The notes under the pieces: generated by a model | The model's input: the letters and a program-made list of their open reading frames with translations, nothing else | Database searches by the model: none | What the model was told of the DNA's origin: nothing | Translations under genes and position numbers: made by a program | Origin: Pterobdella sp. o SKG-2022 | Lineage: Eukaryota; Annelida; Clitellata; Hirudinida; Piscicolidae | NCBI GenBank assembly: GCA_964035795.1 | Contig: OZ038320.1 | Coordinates: 14,034,776-14,098,775, forward strand | Reading direction: 5' to 3' | DNA: 64,000 bases | Shown here: one piece after another, positions 1-11,200 of the stretch | Numbering within the stretch: the stretch's first letter is position 1 | How the letters are laid out: each line of letters starts with the position of its first letter

Positions 1-1609
1 AGTTTTCTATGTCAGAGAGCTTTTTCACATCTTTTTCGGACGAGTTCCCCAATCTATTCAGAAGCAGTCGAAACAGAATATACATAGTGAGAGCCGTTGG
101 AATATTTTGTTTCTATCTCCTTTCTTTTCCCATGATCACCAATGTGAGTTTGTGTTTTGAAACATTTAAATATTTGATAACTTCACTGCACGAAATGCTT
201 TAAGAAGTATTAAACTTTCATCTTCCAGGGAGGGTTTTACTGGTTCACGTTGGTTGATTTCTATGTAGGAGGATACCCCCTGCTTGTGTTGGCAGTTCTT
301 GAGATAGCCCTCATCTCATATATCTATGGTAAGTGAAACGTGATATGATGAAAATTGGAAAAGTATTCACACAAAACAGAAAACAGTGAAAACAATGTGG
401 AGAATCTAAATATGTGATAAAAATGTAATTATATATTCCAAATTCCACCAAAACAAGAGATATGCTTCTCCCATTAAAGGACACCAACGTTACGTGGAGG
501 ACATCAAGATGATGGTCGGAGATCGCAACATCATTCTCAACTTCTTCAGAGTAGCCTGGGTTTTCATCACACCAGTTTTCATAATGGTGAACCCATATTT
601 GCATTATGGAACTATGATATTAATATGCAGATGTGCTGTTATGCCTCAAGGTCTTAATACCTCAATCATAAGTAAATTTTACAACAGGTTCAATGGACAT
701 AATAGTCTATCCAACTCATAAATGCCGAAGCAGCCTCGATAATCCTCTATATAATATTTAGTAATACTTGTGATGAGTGTGTTTTTATTAGCAAAACTCA
801 GTTTTTTCAAGTTTCAGCTAAATCTTCAATAGTTTTTAGCTCTTCATGTACATTTATCAACTGCTTTTTATTCCTCTCATTACCTCTATGCATTTCATTA
901 GAGTAATGAGTATAATCTATAGAATAAACATTTTAAAAAATTTTAATTAAATCCATTCAAGTTGTCTATAATAGCTTCTATCATGAGCTACTCAATACCA
1001 ACTCTCTTCGACGATGCCTACGTGTTTCCATACTGGTCAGAGGTAGTGGGCTGGATTCTTGTTACCTTCGTTCTCATGTTCATTCCCGGCTACTTCTTTT
1101 TATACATTGCCGTTGATCTTTGGAAGGTTGAAACAATAAATTGATTATAATCTTTTATTGTTAACTTACTTATATTTTTCATTTTGAAAATTTATTTTTT
1201 TGTATTGTTTTTGGATATTGATGATAGAAAGTAATTTAATTAAGTCCACTAAGCTTTTTGAAAATCTTACATTATCAAGTGAACAAGAGAAAACATTTGA
1301 TACAGATATTCAGTATTATCATTGAAAGTTCAAGAATAAAAACTGACGTTAAAATTTGCGCAATATTTGCTAACACTTAACTCAACTTTGAAACTTGTAA
1401 AGATAATAAAAGCGGGATTTCAGCCCGAGGACGACTGGGGTCCGTATGACAACAAGGACAGAACGGGAAGATATGCGCCAAAAGTTGAGAGTGAGAGAAA
1501 GGAAGTTGAAGCAGATGATTATAATGTAATAAATTCAAATAATAAAAATTATTCATACCAGATTAACTATGGCTTTTCTCCCTACGTTCACAACCAAACG
1601 TCGTTTTAA
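1..1609 (+). CDS. SLC6 sodium/chloride-dependent neurotransmitter transporter, glycine-transporter-like; 3' exons only
   Basis: Transporters of this family move glycine or related amines into cells with Na+ and Cl-. Five exons fit: before 1-143, 229-328, 480-586, 962-1126 and about 1403-1609 (stop 1607-1609). The first four have GT/AG borders and join in phase. The protein shows the SLC6 C-terminal half: the loop 'SDEFPN', a transmembrane segment with 'GGFYWFTLVDFY', then 'YIYGHQRYVEDIKMMVG' (GlyT1 has the same IYGH..Y..DI.MM.G pattern), 'PYWSEVVGWI', and a cytoplasmic tail with 'DDWGP' and 'RTGRYAP', shared with GlyT1. The tail ends in 'YVHNQTSF'. The donor after exon 4 (gttgaa) is weak, and the linker before 'DDWGP' is shorter than usual, so a small exon may be missing between 1127 and 1402. 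Other SLC6 subfamilies are possible, but the tail favours GlyT. The 5' part lies outside the window. Confidence 0.88.
1238..1285 (-). ncRNA. degenerate hammerhead-like module in a transporter intron
   Basis: Read on the minus strand this stretch has CAC, then TGATAATGTAAG, a decayed stem II, AAAAAGCTT, and GTG after the AAGCTT box. It matches the family-1 module found elsewhere in the window, but the outer AT-rich terminal repeat is not recognisable. It is an old copy in the last visible intron of the SLC6 gene. Confidence 0.45.
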
Positions 1610-1616
1610 TAAACAA

Positions 1617-3217
1617 TCATTAATTTTCAAATATTTATATATTTTTATAATATTATTTTGACATGCAATAAATAAGTACATAAACAATTTTTTTAATTTA
1701 AAAAATGCTTTTTGATAATAAACTATAAGCTCGCAGTATCAAACCTTTAATAAATAGCAATAATCTACGTGGTAACGGTGTTTTTGTCCTCATACGCCGT
1801 AGAAGTTTCACTTGTAGACAGAATACATTTCATAATATGTCTAACTTCACCAATTCATTTATTTCAAACATGAGTTTTTTTTCAGATAATAAAAGGTTAC
1901 CTTTTAATAGATTTTTTTAAAAATTGTTAAAAAGAAGGACTTTTATGAGCCTCTTAGCAATGATAAAATCATCACTAATGTAAATAAAAAACATTATATA
2001 TGGAAAATATTTTTATTTGGCAATATAATAATAAACATATCAAAAGCAACGTAAGCCATACAAAAACAACGTGCTCTTTCTGTTTAAAGCACTGTTAGCA
2101 CGCATTGTTCAAAAGCGGTTTGCCACAAAAAACCAAAAACAAGTTTCAAGGTTTAAAAAAATGAGAAAAAAAAACAGAATGAAATTTTAGTATAATAATA
2201 AAAATTTTAGATGGAAAAAGACAGATGCAGTAAATATGTGAAAAGTTGGGATACGAAAATTGAAAACTGAGAAGAGTTCCAAAGAAGAAAAGAGATGGAC
2301 AAAGGCGTAGAAATAGACATTGAAAAATTAAAACTGGGTTAAAAAAACTAAATAATGCAAAAAAAATTGAATGAATAAAAAGTTGCTGATATAAAAAATG
2401 GAAGATTTGTTAGAAAAATAAGGCAAGCCAAGGAAGAGGAAATCTAAGAGAGCAAGGCACTGAAGCATGACTGTGATCGACTGTGCGAAGGCAAAATAAA
2501 GAGGAAGAAAAAGAGTGGTAATGAGAAGTTTAAAGATTACTTTTATTAGTGCCTAAAGAAAAGTTGTACATATCGGAAGTTTAAAAGGATGCAAGAAGCT
2601 ATGAAAGATTTTTTTAAAGCTGGAGAATAATGAGACAAAATGGATGACAGGATGAAAGGCTGAAAAAAGTTCTCTAAAAAGCATAGGCGTTTTGAAGTCA
2701 AGGAATCACGAGTAAAAAAATAATAAGACGGACTTACCTGCTGGACATATCTATTTCATCATCTTACACTACCATACACCATCTCCTCCAACCTAAGCAA
2801 CAACAGCTTCAATTTTTCAATCCTCTTCAATCACTTCTGCTGGCATTTCCTTTAACTCAGCTACATCTACCAACTCACTCATTTCAGCAATTTCACTTAC
2901 ATTAACCACACCGAACATCTTATTTATATCAACCATTTCACCCCAGTCAAAATTAGGCAGAGAAGAAACTTGAGGAAAGGACCTCGTAATCAAAGCCCTT
3001 TCTAAACATTTTTGAGTTGGCTTTGAGACTGTAAGAAGAATGGTAGATGTTAGTATTCCCGCAGTCTAAGTTACTATTTTCCAGTAAGAGAGTTACCTAC
3101 GCCGTTTAAACGATACTGGAAAGTACCTAGAGGTAGATTTTCTTCATCATTTGACGGAAACTATAAACTTTTTCTATATGACGCAAACACTTAGATATAT
3201 AACCAGAAATATAAAAT
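1617..3217. other. non-coding AT-rich stretch downstream of the SLC6 gene
   Basis: No supported gene. AATAAA signals overlap the SLC6 stop (1608-1613) and recur near 1668. From about 2150 to 2730 the + strand is purine-rich (runs of aaaa, gaag, gaga) and could be a decayed retroelement, but I see no recognisable protein motif in it. Confidence 0.5.
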
Positions 3218-3218
3218 A

Positions 3219-3434
3219 ATGCACACGGTAAACGGCAGCATATGCATCCTGAAGGCTGCAAACTGCTTTAAAAAATGTATCAAGGACCTCGATGTTGACA
3301 CTAAGAAATATTACTTCAATATAGGGGGTTCAAGCACATGTCAAATTGCTGCCATCACTTTGAAATGTTTCAATGAATTGAATTTTTTATATAAAAAAAT
3401 GAATAATTTCATCGAAGCTAAATTTTTATATTAA
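3219..3434 (+). CDS. short open frame of unknown function
   Basis: A 71-codon frame opening with ATG and rich in Cys, Lys and aromatic residues ('LKAANCFKKCIKDLD', 'GSSTCQIAAITLKCFNELN'). The spacing of A, F and L residues faintly recalls a TPR-like helical repeat, but I cannot name a family. No splice sites tie it to neighbours. In DNA this AT-rich an open frame of this length could be chance, or a remnant of a mobile element. Confidence 0.15.
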   Translation: MHTVNGSICILKAANCFKKCIKDLDVDTKKYYFNIGGSSTCQIAAITLKCFNELNFLYKKMNNFIEAKFLY

Positions 3435-3517
3435 AATACGCATAATATCGAAAAGGAATATTTTAAAACCTGATTCAAGATTTTACGACACTTAAAACTA
3501 CTTCATGTCTGTTTGAT

Positions 3518-3703
3518 AGGTCAACAAACACAAAGTATTTATTTTAAAATAGAGTCACGAAGCTTTTCGGAAGACTAGATTACATTATCAAGTGATAATA
3601 AATATTATCCTTAACATTATAATTATCATCAACTCCTAATGTAAGCTAGTCTTAAAAAAAGCTTCGTAACTCTTGAAATAAATACTCTGTGTTTGTTTAC
3701 CCT
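3518..3703. mobile_element. short inverted-repeat element, family 1 (paired PLE-type terminal repeats)
   Basis: The left arm begins AGGTCAACAAACACAAAG; the right arm ends with the reverse complement, GTTTGTTTACCCT. Each arm continues inward with an AT run and then the hammerhead-like module, clear in the left arm (minus strand 3555-3594) and decayed in the right. About 50 bp of unrelated sequence lies between the arms. The same arms flank a Penelope-like RT/endonuclease fragment at 19161-20431, so I read this as a body-less copy of that element. Confidence 0.7.
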
Positions 3704-4289
3704 ACAATTTGATTTAGCTTATTATACTTTATCCTTCATGTCTCAATCTTGTGTTTTGAGCTCGGTGAGTGCTTTTTGTTTTCTTCATACTTGAAAAAAA
3801 ATTTTGATGAAATTAGTTGTGGTAAGCAATGATGATCAAAGCTTTTATATCCACAGAAGCAGTTTCTAGACTGTTCGGTGTCAAAACTTAAAAAGCACCT
3901 TTTACTTTCGGTTCAAGCCGAGGGGTATCAACTCAGCAGAGTAGTGATTTCCATGAATTTAACGGTGCTAGGATAAACTTTCCATCTGAGCTTTAACTAT
4001 CGCCGTGTTAGTGACATAGTTTTATATTTCTTCCTGTCCATATAAGCTGCTGGGGACTTTAATTATCGCGCATGTTTATGCTGTGCATAGCGTGTTAAAT
4101 CGCTCTTTTTTTCTAGTTATATCTCCCATTGTCAGCATTCTATGAAATGTCAACTTAACCTATCACTAATATACACATTTGCATCCTAATAAAAATAAAC
4201 CTGCCATAACTCTTCAAACTCCATTGCTACTTTTACTGAATGCTTAAGAACGTTTGACAAATAGTTTTTACTAAAATAACTTCAAATTA

Positions 4290-4880
4290 ATACCCCAAAA
4301 GACGAATTCATAAAAATTGGCACTCCACAACAATTAAATAAATTTTTATCCCTCTCATCCATCAATTTTGGTTTCACTTCTATCGACATTATTAAAAAAT
4401 AAAAGTTCCTATGAATCCCTATTGATGAGAAATTATCGTTCACTACCACATTAAAACTGTCATTCGTTCTTGCAATCATCATCTTCGAGCTTTATCTCAC
4501 ATACGCCAATTCCTCACCAATGATATGACTTTAACACTGGCTTATTGTTTGGCTTTTAGCAGACTTGATTATTGGAATTCTGTTCTATACAACATTAATA
4601 TATATCAACAAGAACGACTACAGCGAATAACGAACTAAGCTGCAAAACGTCATTAAAACATTAACACATCACATCGCTACCTTCATCAAAAAAGTACCTC
4701 AACCAACTTCATTGGCTTACACTTCAGCATAGAATAATTTTCAAAATAGCATTGATAACTTTCAAAACTTAAACCACATTTACTCCAGGCTACTCATCCA
4801 ATATCATTCAGAAAAGATTTAACTGAGATTGCTTCGATCGTCAGCCGCTACGCTCCTCATAAAGAATAGTACATGCATAT
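4290..4880 (+). mobile_element. CR1/L2-like LINE fragment, 3' part of the reverse transcriptase ORF
   Basis: Translation in shifting + frames gives typical LINE C-terminal phrases: 'IPIDEKLSFTTTLKLS' (family pattern LGV.ID..LSF..HI), then 'SRLDYWNSVLY', 'QQERLQRITN' and 'AAK', matching the SRLDY.NS.L.......LQ..QN.AAR pattern, then 'YLHQK'. Stops and frame changes interrupt it, so it is a dead fragment. Confidence 0.5.
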
Positions 4881-5231
4881 CCTGGTGTTTAGAACTTTCT
4901 ACCACTCAACATCATTAGCCACATCGTCATTAAGGCTATCTTTCAGCAATAATTGACACGGAGACGCTTCAGTTATTATTTATAAGTGGTATTAAATTGG
5001 CTGAGCAGCTTGCCATTTTTGGTCATTTATATTCGAAGTTCAATCAAACAAAGCAATTGATTTTAAAAATTTTTTACAATAAATAAATAAATTTCTTAGA
5101 ATTATTCTGAAAATTATGTGAATTTCAGGTGTTTGACGCGTTGAAAAAATTTTGAGTTACAAAAACGTCACTTAACGAACAATTCAAAACTAAATAAAAA
5201 TATTGGAGGAATCAAAGACTCGGAATGACCA

Positions 5232-8200
5232 TCATGATTCTTCGATGCCCAACAGTTTGTGGATCTGTGGCAATATTTCGTTGTTTGTTTGAACTGAATG
5301 CAAGTACTAAGATTGATGGGATTCATAAGTAATCATTATTTAACACCTTAATAATGCCTAGTAGTTATTTTATATAAAAAGATTGTAAAAAAACTTCAAG
5401 TGCTTTAGAAATCTTCGCTTACCATATCCAAACACGTTATATAGGAATATATGAAAATGAGTTAATTACATTTGATAATGTAAGTTATTCATACGAAGTG
5501 TTGTCTAATTTTTTCAATAAAGCATTTGTTGTCAAATGAGTCGATAGCATTTTAACGTCAAAAACTCGCAAACCTGGTTAAAGGTAATGAGACGCAGAGC
5601 ATGCTGAGCACTGTTCGTTAGATCTTCCCTCTGTTGCTCAGTCATACACGCCACCGCATCTTCTGGCCCGGTGGCATTCGTGACTCTGTCTACTAATCCC
5701 GTGCCTCCTGCAATCATATTCAGCTCTACATAGATTTCGCATCCTATCATCTTATTATGATCAATTAGTGACATCCTAATCTAATTTTAATAACTGTTTT
5801 TACAAAAATTTTTGCGTGGATTTATTACCCCTTGATGTCATACTTTTCATTTAAAAACCGGACAAAAAAAACTTTAGTACTCCCATAATATTTCGATTTA
5901 GGCTCTCCGCAATTTATTTCGATATGAAGAATATTATAGAGTATTATTTGAAGAACGAAAAAGAAAAAGATGCACAATTACAAGAACAAAAAACCTCTAC
6001 ACGCACCTTTGAGTAGCAGTCCTGAGGATATGATCTCCAAGAGTCTCTTCAATGCCAGTGCAGGCGACGATGGCAGGTCGATGTTGTATGCCTTATCTAC
6101 CAACAACTCCAACGCCTGAAAACATCGACGTAACGACAGATGCCTTTTGAAAGGCCTTGAAAAATAATCGCGTTAGAAATAACAAAAGCTTTCAATTTTT
6201 AAATATAATTTAAAGATTTTATAATTTCGAGTACATTTTCAAATTATAAAAATGATATGAAGGAAGGAAAATCGGACAATCTGAGGTAGGCAGTTCCAGG
6301 TCGATATTCGTTTGCACAGATCAATCATCACTCTCAACAACAACACCTTGCCCTCGCACTGTTGCACATTCGTCTGCATCACAAACCGCAATTAAGCATA
6401 CATCATCGATAATGCACCCGCCTACGACTAGGGTGCTTGGGACAAAAAAATCATCATCGACAAATCAAATTTTAAAGATAAAAACAACTGGTCAGAATAG
6501 ATAGAAACTTATGAAACGAAAAACTCGAAAAGTATTATTATTGTTTTTCATGCACATGACAACCTGGAACCATTTGGTCCTGATAAGCTCCTTGACACTC
6601 CAGCTTGATAACTCGCTACACAACTCATTACTGTCGTGAGTGGGCTTATCAACACTTTCAACAATATTATCATTACTGGCTTGATCACTGCTACAACCAG
6701 ATTTTTCATCATTTGCACGCCCTTCTTTATCACAATCAGGATTGCCTTTCCGAGGAAAGACCTCATTGACACAAGCCATGTATATGTGGCACATGATGTT
6801 CTTGAGTGAACATCTCAATGCAGCATTCTTCTCTTCATCAGTCTGCTTGGTATCATCGCATGCAGCATCAGCTTCATTGCAATCACTAGCCTCATTGTGG
6901 CACTTGACATCTCCAACTTGTTGATGAGCATCAACAAATGCAGAATCTTCACTTTCTCCAAACTTTGACATGGTCAATTTCAGGTCTTTTTCGTCTTCGT
7001 TATCCCCACAATAATATACCTGAAAAAAGAATACATTCGATAGAGATGGTTGAAACAATTGTTTCAAACATATTAGTGGTGCATATTAAACTGGAGTTGC
7101 AAAGATGCCTGATGTGATCATGAGTCAGATGGATCATTGTAGCAGTGTCAAGATTGAAAGACGTAGAATGTAATTTCAGCACAAAAAACTATGAAGAAGA
7201 CTTAAAATACAAGTATTTTAAACTTTTCACACCTTTTGAAATTAAAAATGAAATTCTCCATAAAACCAAATGAAGAATATCAAAACACAATTTTATACCC
7301 TCATGTAATTTCCGCCAGAAGCAAGTTCCAAACACAATTTCAACGGGAAAATTTTCTGTAATGTTGTAACGTTAGGAAAAGATAAATTTTTTTCAAGTAG
7401 ATGTCTAAAAAAGAACATTCCATTATATAATTATCGACATTATTACTTAATCAATCTACACGAAAATAATGTTTCTTCTCATAAAATCCAATGCACACAA
7501 CAGCAACAATGTTAAGCATCGAAAGTGGAACCTTGATTTTGAGGGCCATGATGTTCCTGACTCTGGTGAGAAGGGAGGTGGATGGTGGTTTTGAGGTGAG
7601 AATCATCAGTTCTAAGGTCATCACACCTCCACGCAACAGTAGACCCTTCGCCACTGAACCCATCCTCACTACACCCTTTAAATCTCTGGTGGTTTCAATC
7701 ATGCATCATCAATGGTGCATTACCATGAAAAATATGCTAATTCTATTGAAAACATCAGTAATTTTTCAAACAAAACTCAGAAAAATTGTCTTTAAATTCA
7801 AACAAAGAAACGAGCAAAACGAATAATTGACATTTGAACTTGTATGTGCGATTGAAATTATTGTCAATAATGATTTAATTTTGCAATAAAACTGTGAAGA
7901 TATGCATATTTATCAATCCAGCATGAGCAACAAAAAAGAACATAAAGACACGAAAAAGGTGATGAATGGCAAACCTCATGGGGCCACTGGAGTTCTGGCA
8001 GGCATCAAGGCAAGAGTCATTGTATGACACCGTGTCACCCAGTATATCCTCACTTATGCCACTTTCTAACTTATCACTTTCATATGTTATATCTAATAGT
8101 TTTGTATTTGCTTTGGTTGTCTCGTCATTTTCATTCTTAGAATTATTAATAGTATGATTTTGACAAGTATCATTGGTATTTTCAACTTTCGAAACGTTGG

Positions 8201-11200
8201 TTTCTTTATAAGGTTCATCTGTTTGTAATCTTTCAATGTTCCTGTAAAAATAATGTTTAAATTGAATTATATCAAAGTTTAAAGAGTTTGAAAAATTTTA
8301 AATATTCTGTTAGAACGTGACATACATATATTGAAACGAAAATAGCCTAATCACTTCCACTACTTGTGAACACATCAAAGCACCCAGCTTGCGATCTCAG
8401 CCCTATATATATAGACGTTACTAATATTATACTTATGAACCCCGTACTAAACATTGGATACCCCCACTGATATGATAAGATGGTCTTGCGTAAAACCTAA
8501 TAGTATATCAAAATGTAGAATTATTTTTGCATGATGAAACCACTATAATAGATGAGCGTAATGATATAATGAATGAGAAGGTACTGTTGGTGGAGGTATT
8601 CGGAGGTGAGCTTAAGGACCTTCTCAAGCACCCCAACTAAGCTCTGCACCGCATGCAGGTCCTCCTGGCTGGGGTAGATGAGGCTGTGCTTGTGCACTAT
8701 GTGCTGGTTCATCCTTGAGATCCCTCTGAGGTGTATAGTCATGCCTCCCTCCTCACACCTGTGTCGATGTTGCTGATATGGTAATTGTTATGTAAATTCT
8801 TAAGCAAATAATTAGTCAAAAAAAGGATTAATCAATTTTGATAAGCTTTTTTGAAAGACATTGTGATTATAAATATTTGATAAGTGATGTTACTTTTCAA
8901 AGGGTATTTTCTTGTACAGTGTCAGTGCCCCTTCAGCATAACCACCTGTGTGAGTGTCTATCTTTTATGTCATTCCCTGGCAATCATGCACCATTTATAA
9001 TCAATCAATCAGTAAACTACATGCAATAAATATTATCCCATCATTGGTCAACAAATTTATTGAATGTTTACTTATACAAAAACTATAGAAGCAATTTTTT
9101 TGGTTTTTCTTCATTATGAACGTTGATTATGGCTTATGATATGTGTTGTGAACAGACCCCCAGGGTTGGTAGACTTGTTCAACCGCCACTGCATGGTCTC
9201 TTCTTCAAACCTCATGTTGTTCCCCTGCCTGTGTTTTAGTTTCATCGTTACTGTATATGCTATAAAAATAATCACACTAAAAACTACTTTTAATTGATTT
9301 TTCTCGCTAAGTTCTGATGTTAAAACTAGACTATTGGATAATCATAACTTTTTTCAAGCAATTGTACCAATATTCATGGAACATTTGAAAAACCATGCAA
9401 CATTGATTTCCTTGGACTGTAATAATAAAACTAAAAAAGCAAAAATGAAACCCACTTGTATTTATCATAGGAGGTATGTTTCCTTTTCAACTTGTTGTAA
9501 GGACCCTTGCTTCTCCACCCTTTTGAGGCATCCTCTTCCACCTCAAATGCTGGATTCACTTTTTTCTGCATAATCAACAATTCATTAAGCTCATAAATCT
9601 TGGCTTAAATTCATGAAATTAATTACAATTAGTAATTTATAGTGCATCATAGAACAAAACTACATAATACTATAAAGCTGTGCCCAACACTTTCACAGTA
9701 ATTATTTTTCCGAAATTGATTTCTAATATAAAAAGCCTCGTAAACATATTAATACAATCAAAATTGAAAATTGAATATAATTCAGATGTTTGGGCACCTA
9801 GTATGAAATCAAATGAACAATAGCGCCAAGCCTATATACACATTCCAAATTTCTTAGTTTTATATCAACATTATATTTTAAAACTTATATAGATTTATTT
9901 AAAATGCGCCTGCATGAATACCGAAAAGAAATAATGCCATGTGACATGTTGAAGATGCCCACCAAAACAAAATATGGGGGATTTCTGCAAGTCAAATATT
10001 CCAATTGATAAATCAGCAAAACTAATATATTCTAGTGAAGTTTCTCATTGCGCCTGAAAACAGATTTATAAACCTATTATTTTTGTTTTTGCTTTTCTGG
10101 AATGAAATTTTATTAAAAAACAATGTTAGAGCAACGAGAACAAATCCAGGCCTCAGTATTGGAACAACCCCACATGCAGATCAACACATAGAAACTCACT
10201 TTGTATTGCAACTTATGTCTTTTTCCTTTCAGGTGCATGCTTCTGGCCACCATGTCAGACAAGGCACAATCACACAACTTGCAAAAATATTGCACAGTGG
10301 TGCCACTGGAGTTCATCATTTGTACAATGTACTCTATTCCTACAATTGATGTGGTCGAAAATATAATAAGCTATATAAATTAAATGTACTATAGTGGTTT
10401 GACAGTCAGCTGCAATATATAATGTAGTGGAGTTAAGAATTAGAAGCTAAAAATAATCGACAAAACAAATATAGCTTAAAAAACAAAAACTAATTTTAAC
10501 AAGTATTCATGATATAGAATGATTATAACAGTGATAACTCTGCCAACTCCTGAAAAATGATGATGAGCAGAATGATACATGTGACTACAAACCTATGGAC
10601 TGATCTTGTTTGCCTGCTTCATTATTTGAGGGCACACTGTTCTCTGCTTTCACTGTTGTCGCTGAACCAGCTGAAACAACAGATATGTCAACCATTTTTA
10701 TTACTTAACCATCTTTACGTTTCTCTAGTTTAATCTTAAATAATATAATTTTTTATAAATCTTGAATATTCAAATAGGAAATTTCATTGGAAAGGCAAAA
10801 TGAGACTGAAGGACTGTTACAAGCTCGCATGATCACCTTGCTCATCAGCCCCCTTCATCATCTTAGAAGGACATCCCGAAGTATCAGGAGGTTTTGGAAG
10901 AGATTTGCCTAACTTTACTTGCAACTTGTAGATCTTTCAGAGGTTTACAAAAAATTAAGATATTACATTATTCCAAATCAAAATATCCAAAATTTAATTT
11001 TTAAAAATATTATTATTTAGGTATGAACATATTAAACTTAAGATACAAGCATTAAAAAGGATTGAAATTTGATGATGTTTAAACTTTTCAGAGACATCTT
11101 ATGTATGTTTTGTATAGCAATTAAACTTTTAAAACATCAATTGAGGATTCATACATTTATTTAAAATAAAAGCTATAATTTTCGATATGTATAACCTTAT

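Noticed and set aside
10035..10383. + strand open frames of up to 104 codons over 10.0-10.4 kb
   Set aside because: They lie opposite ZFR exon 9, whose minus-strand zinc finger is unmistakable.
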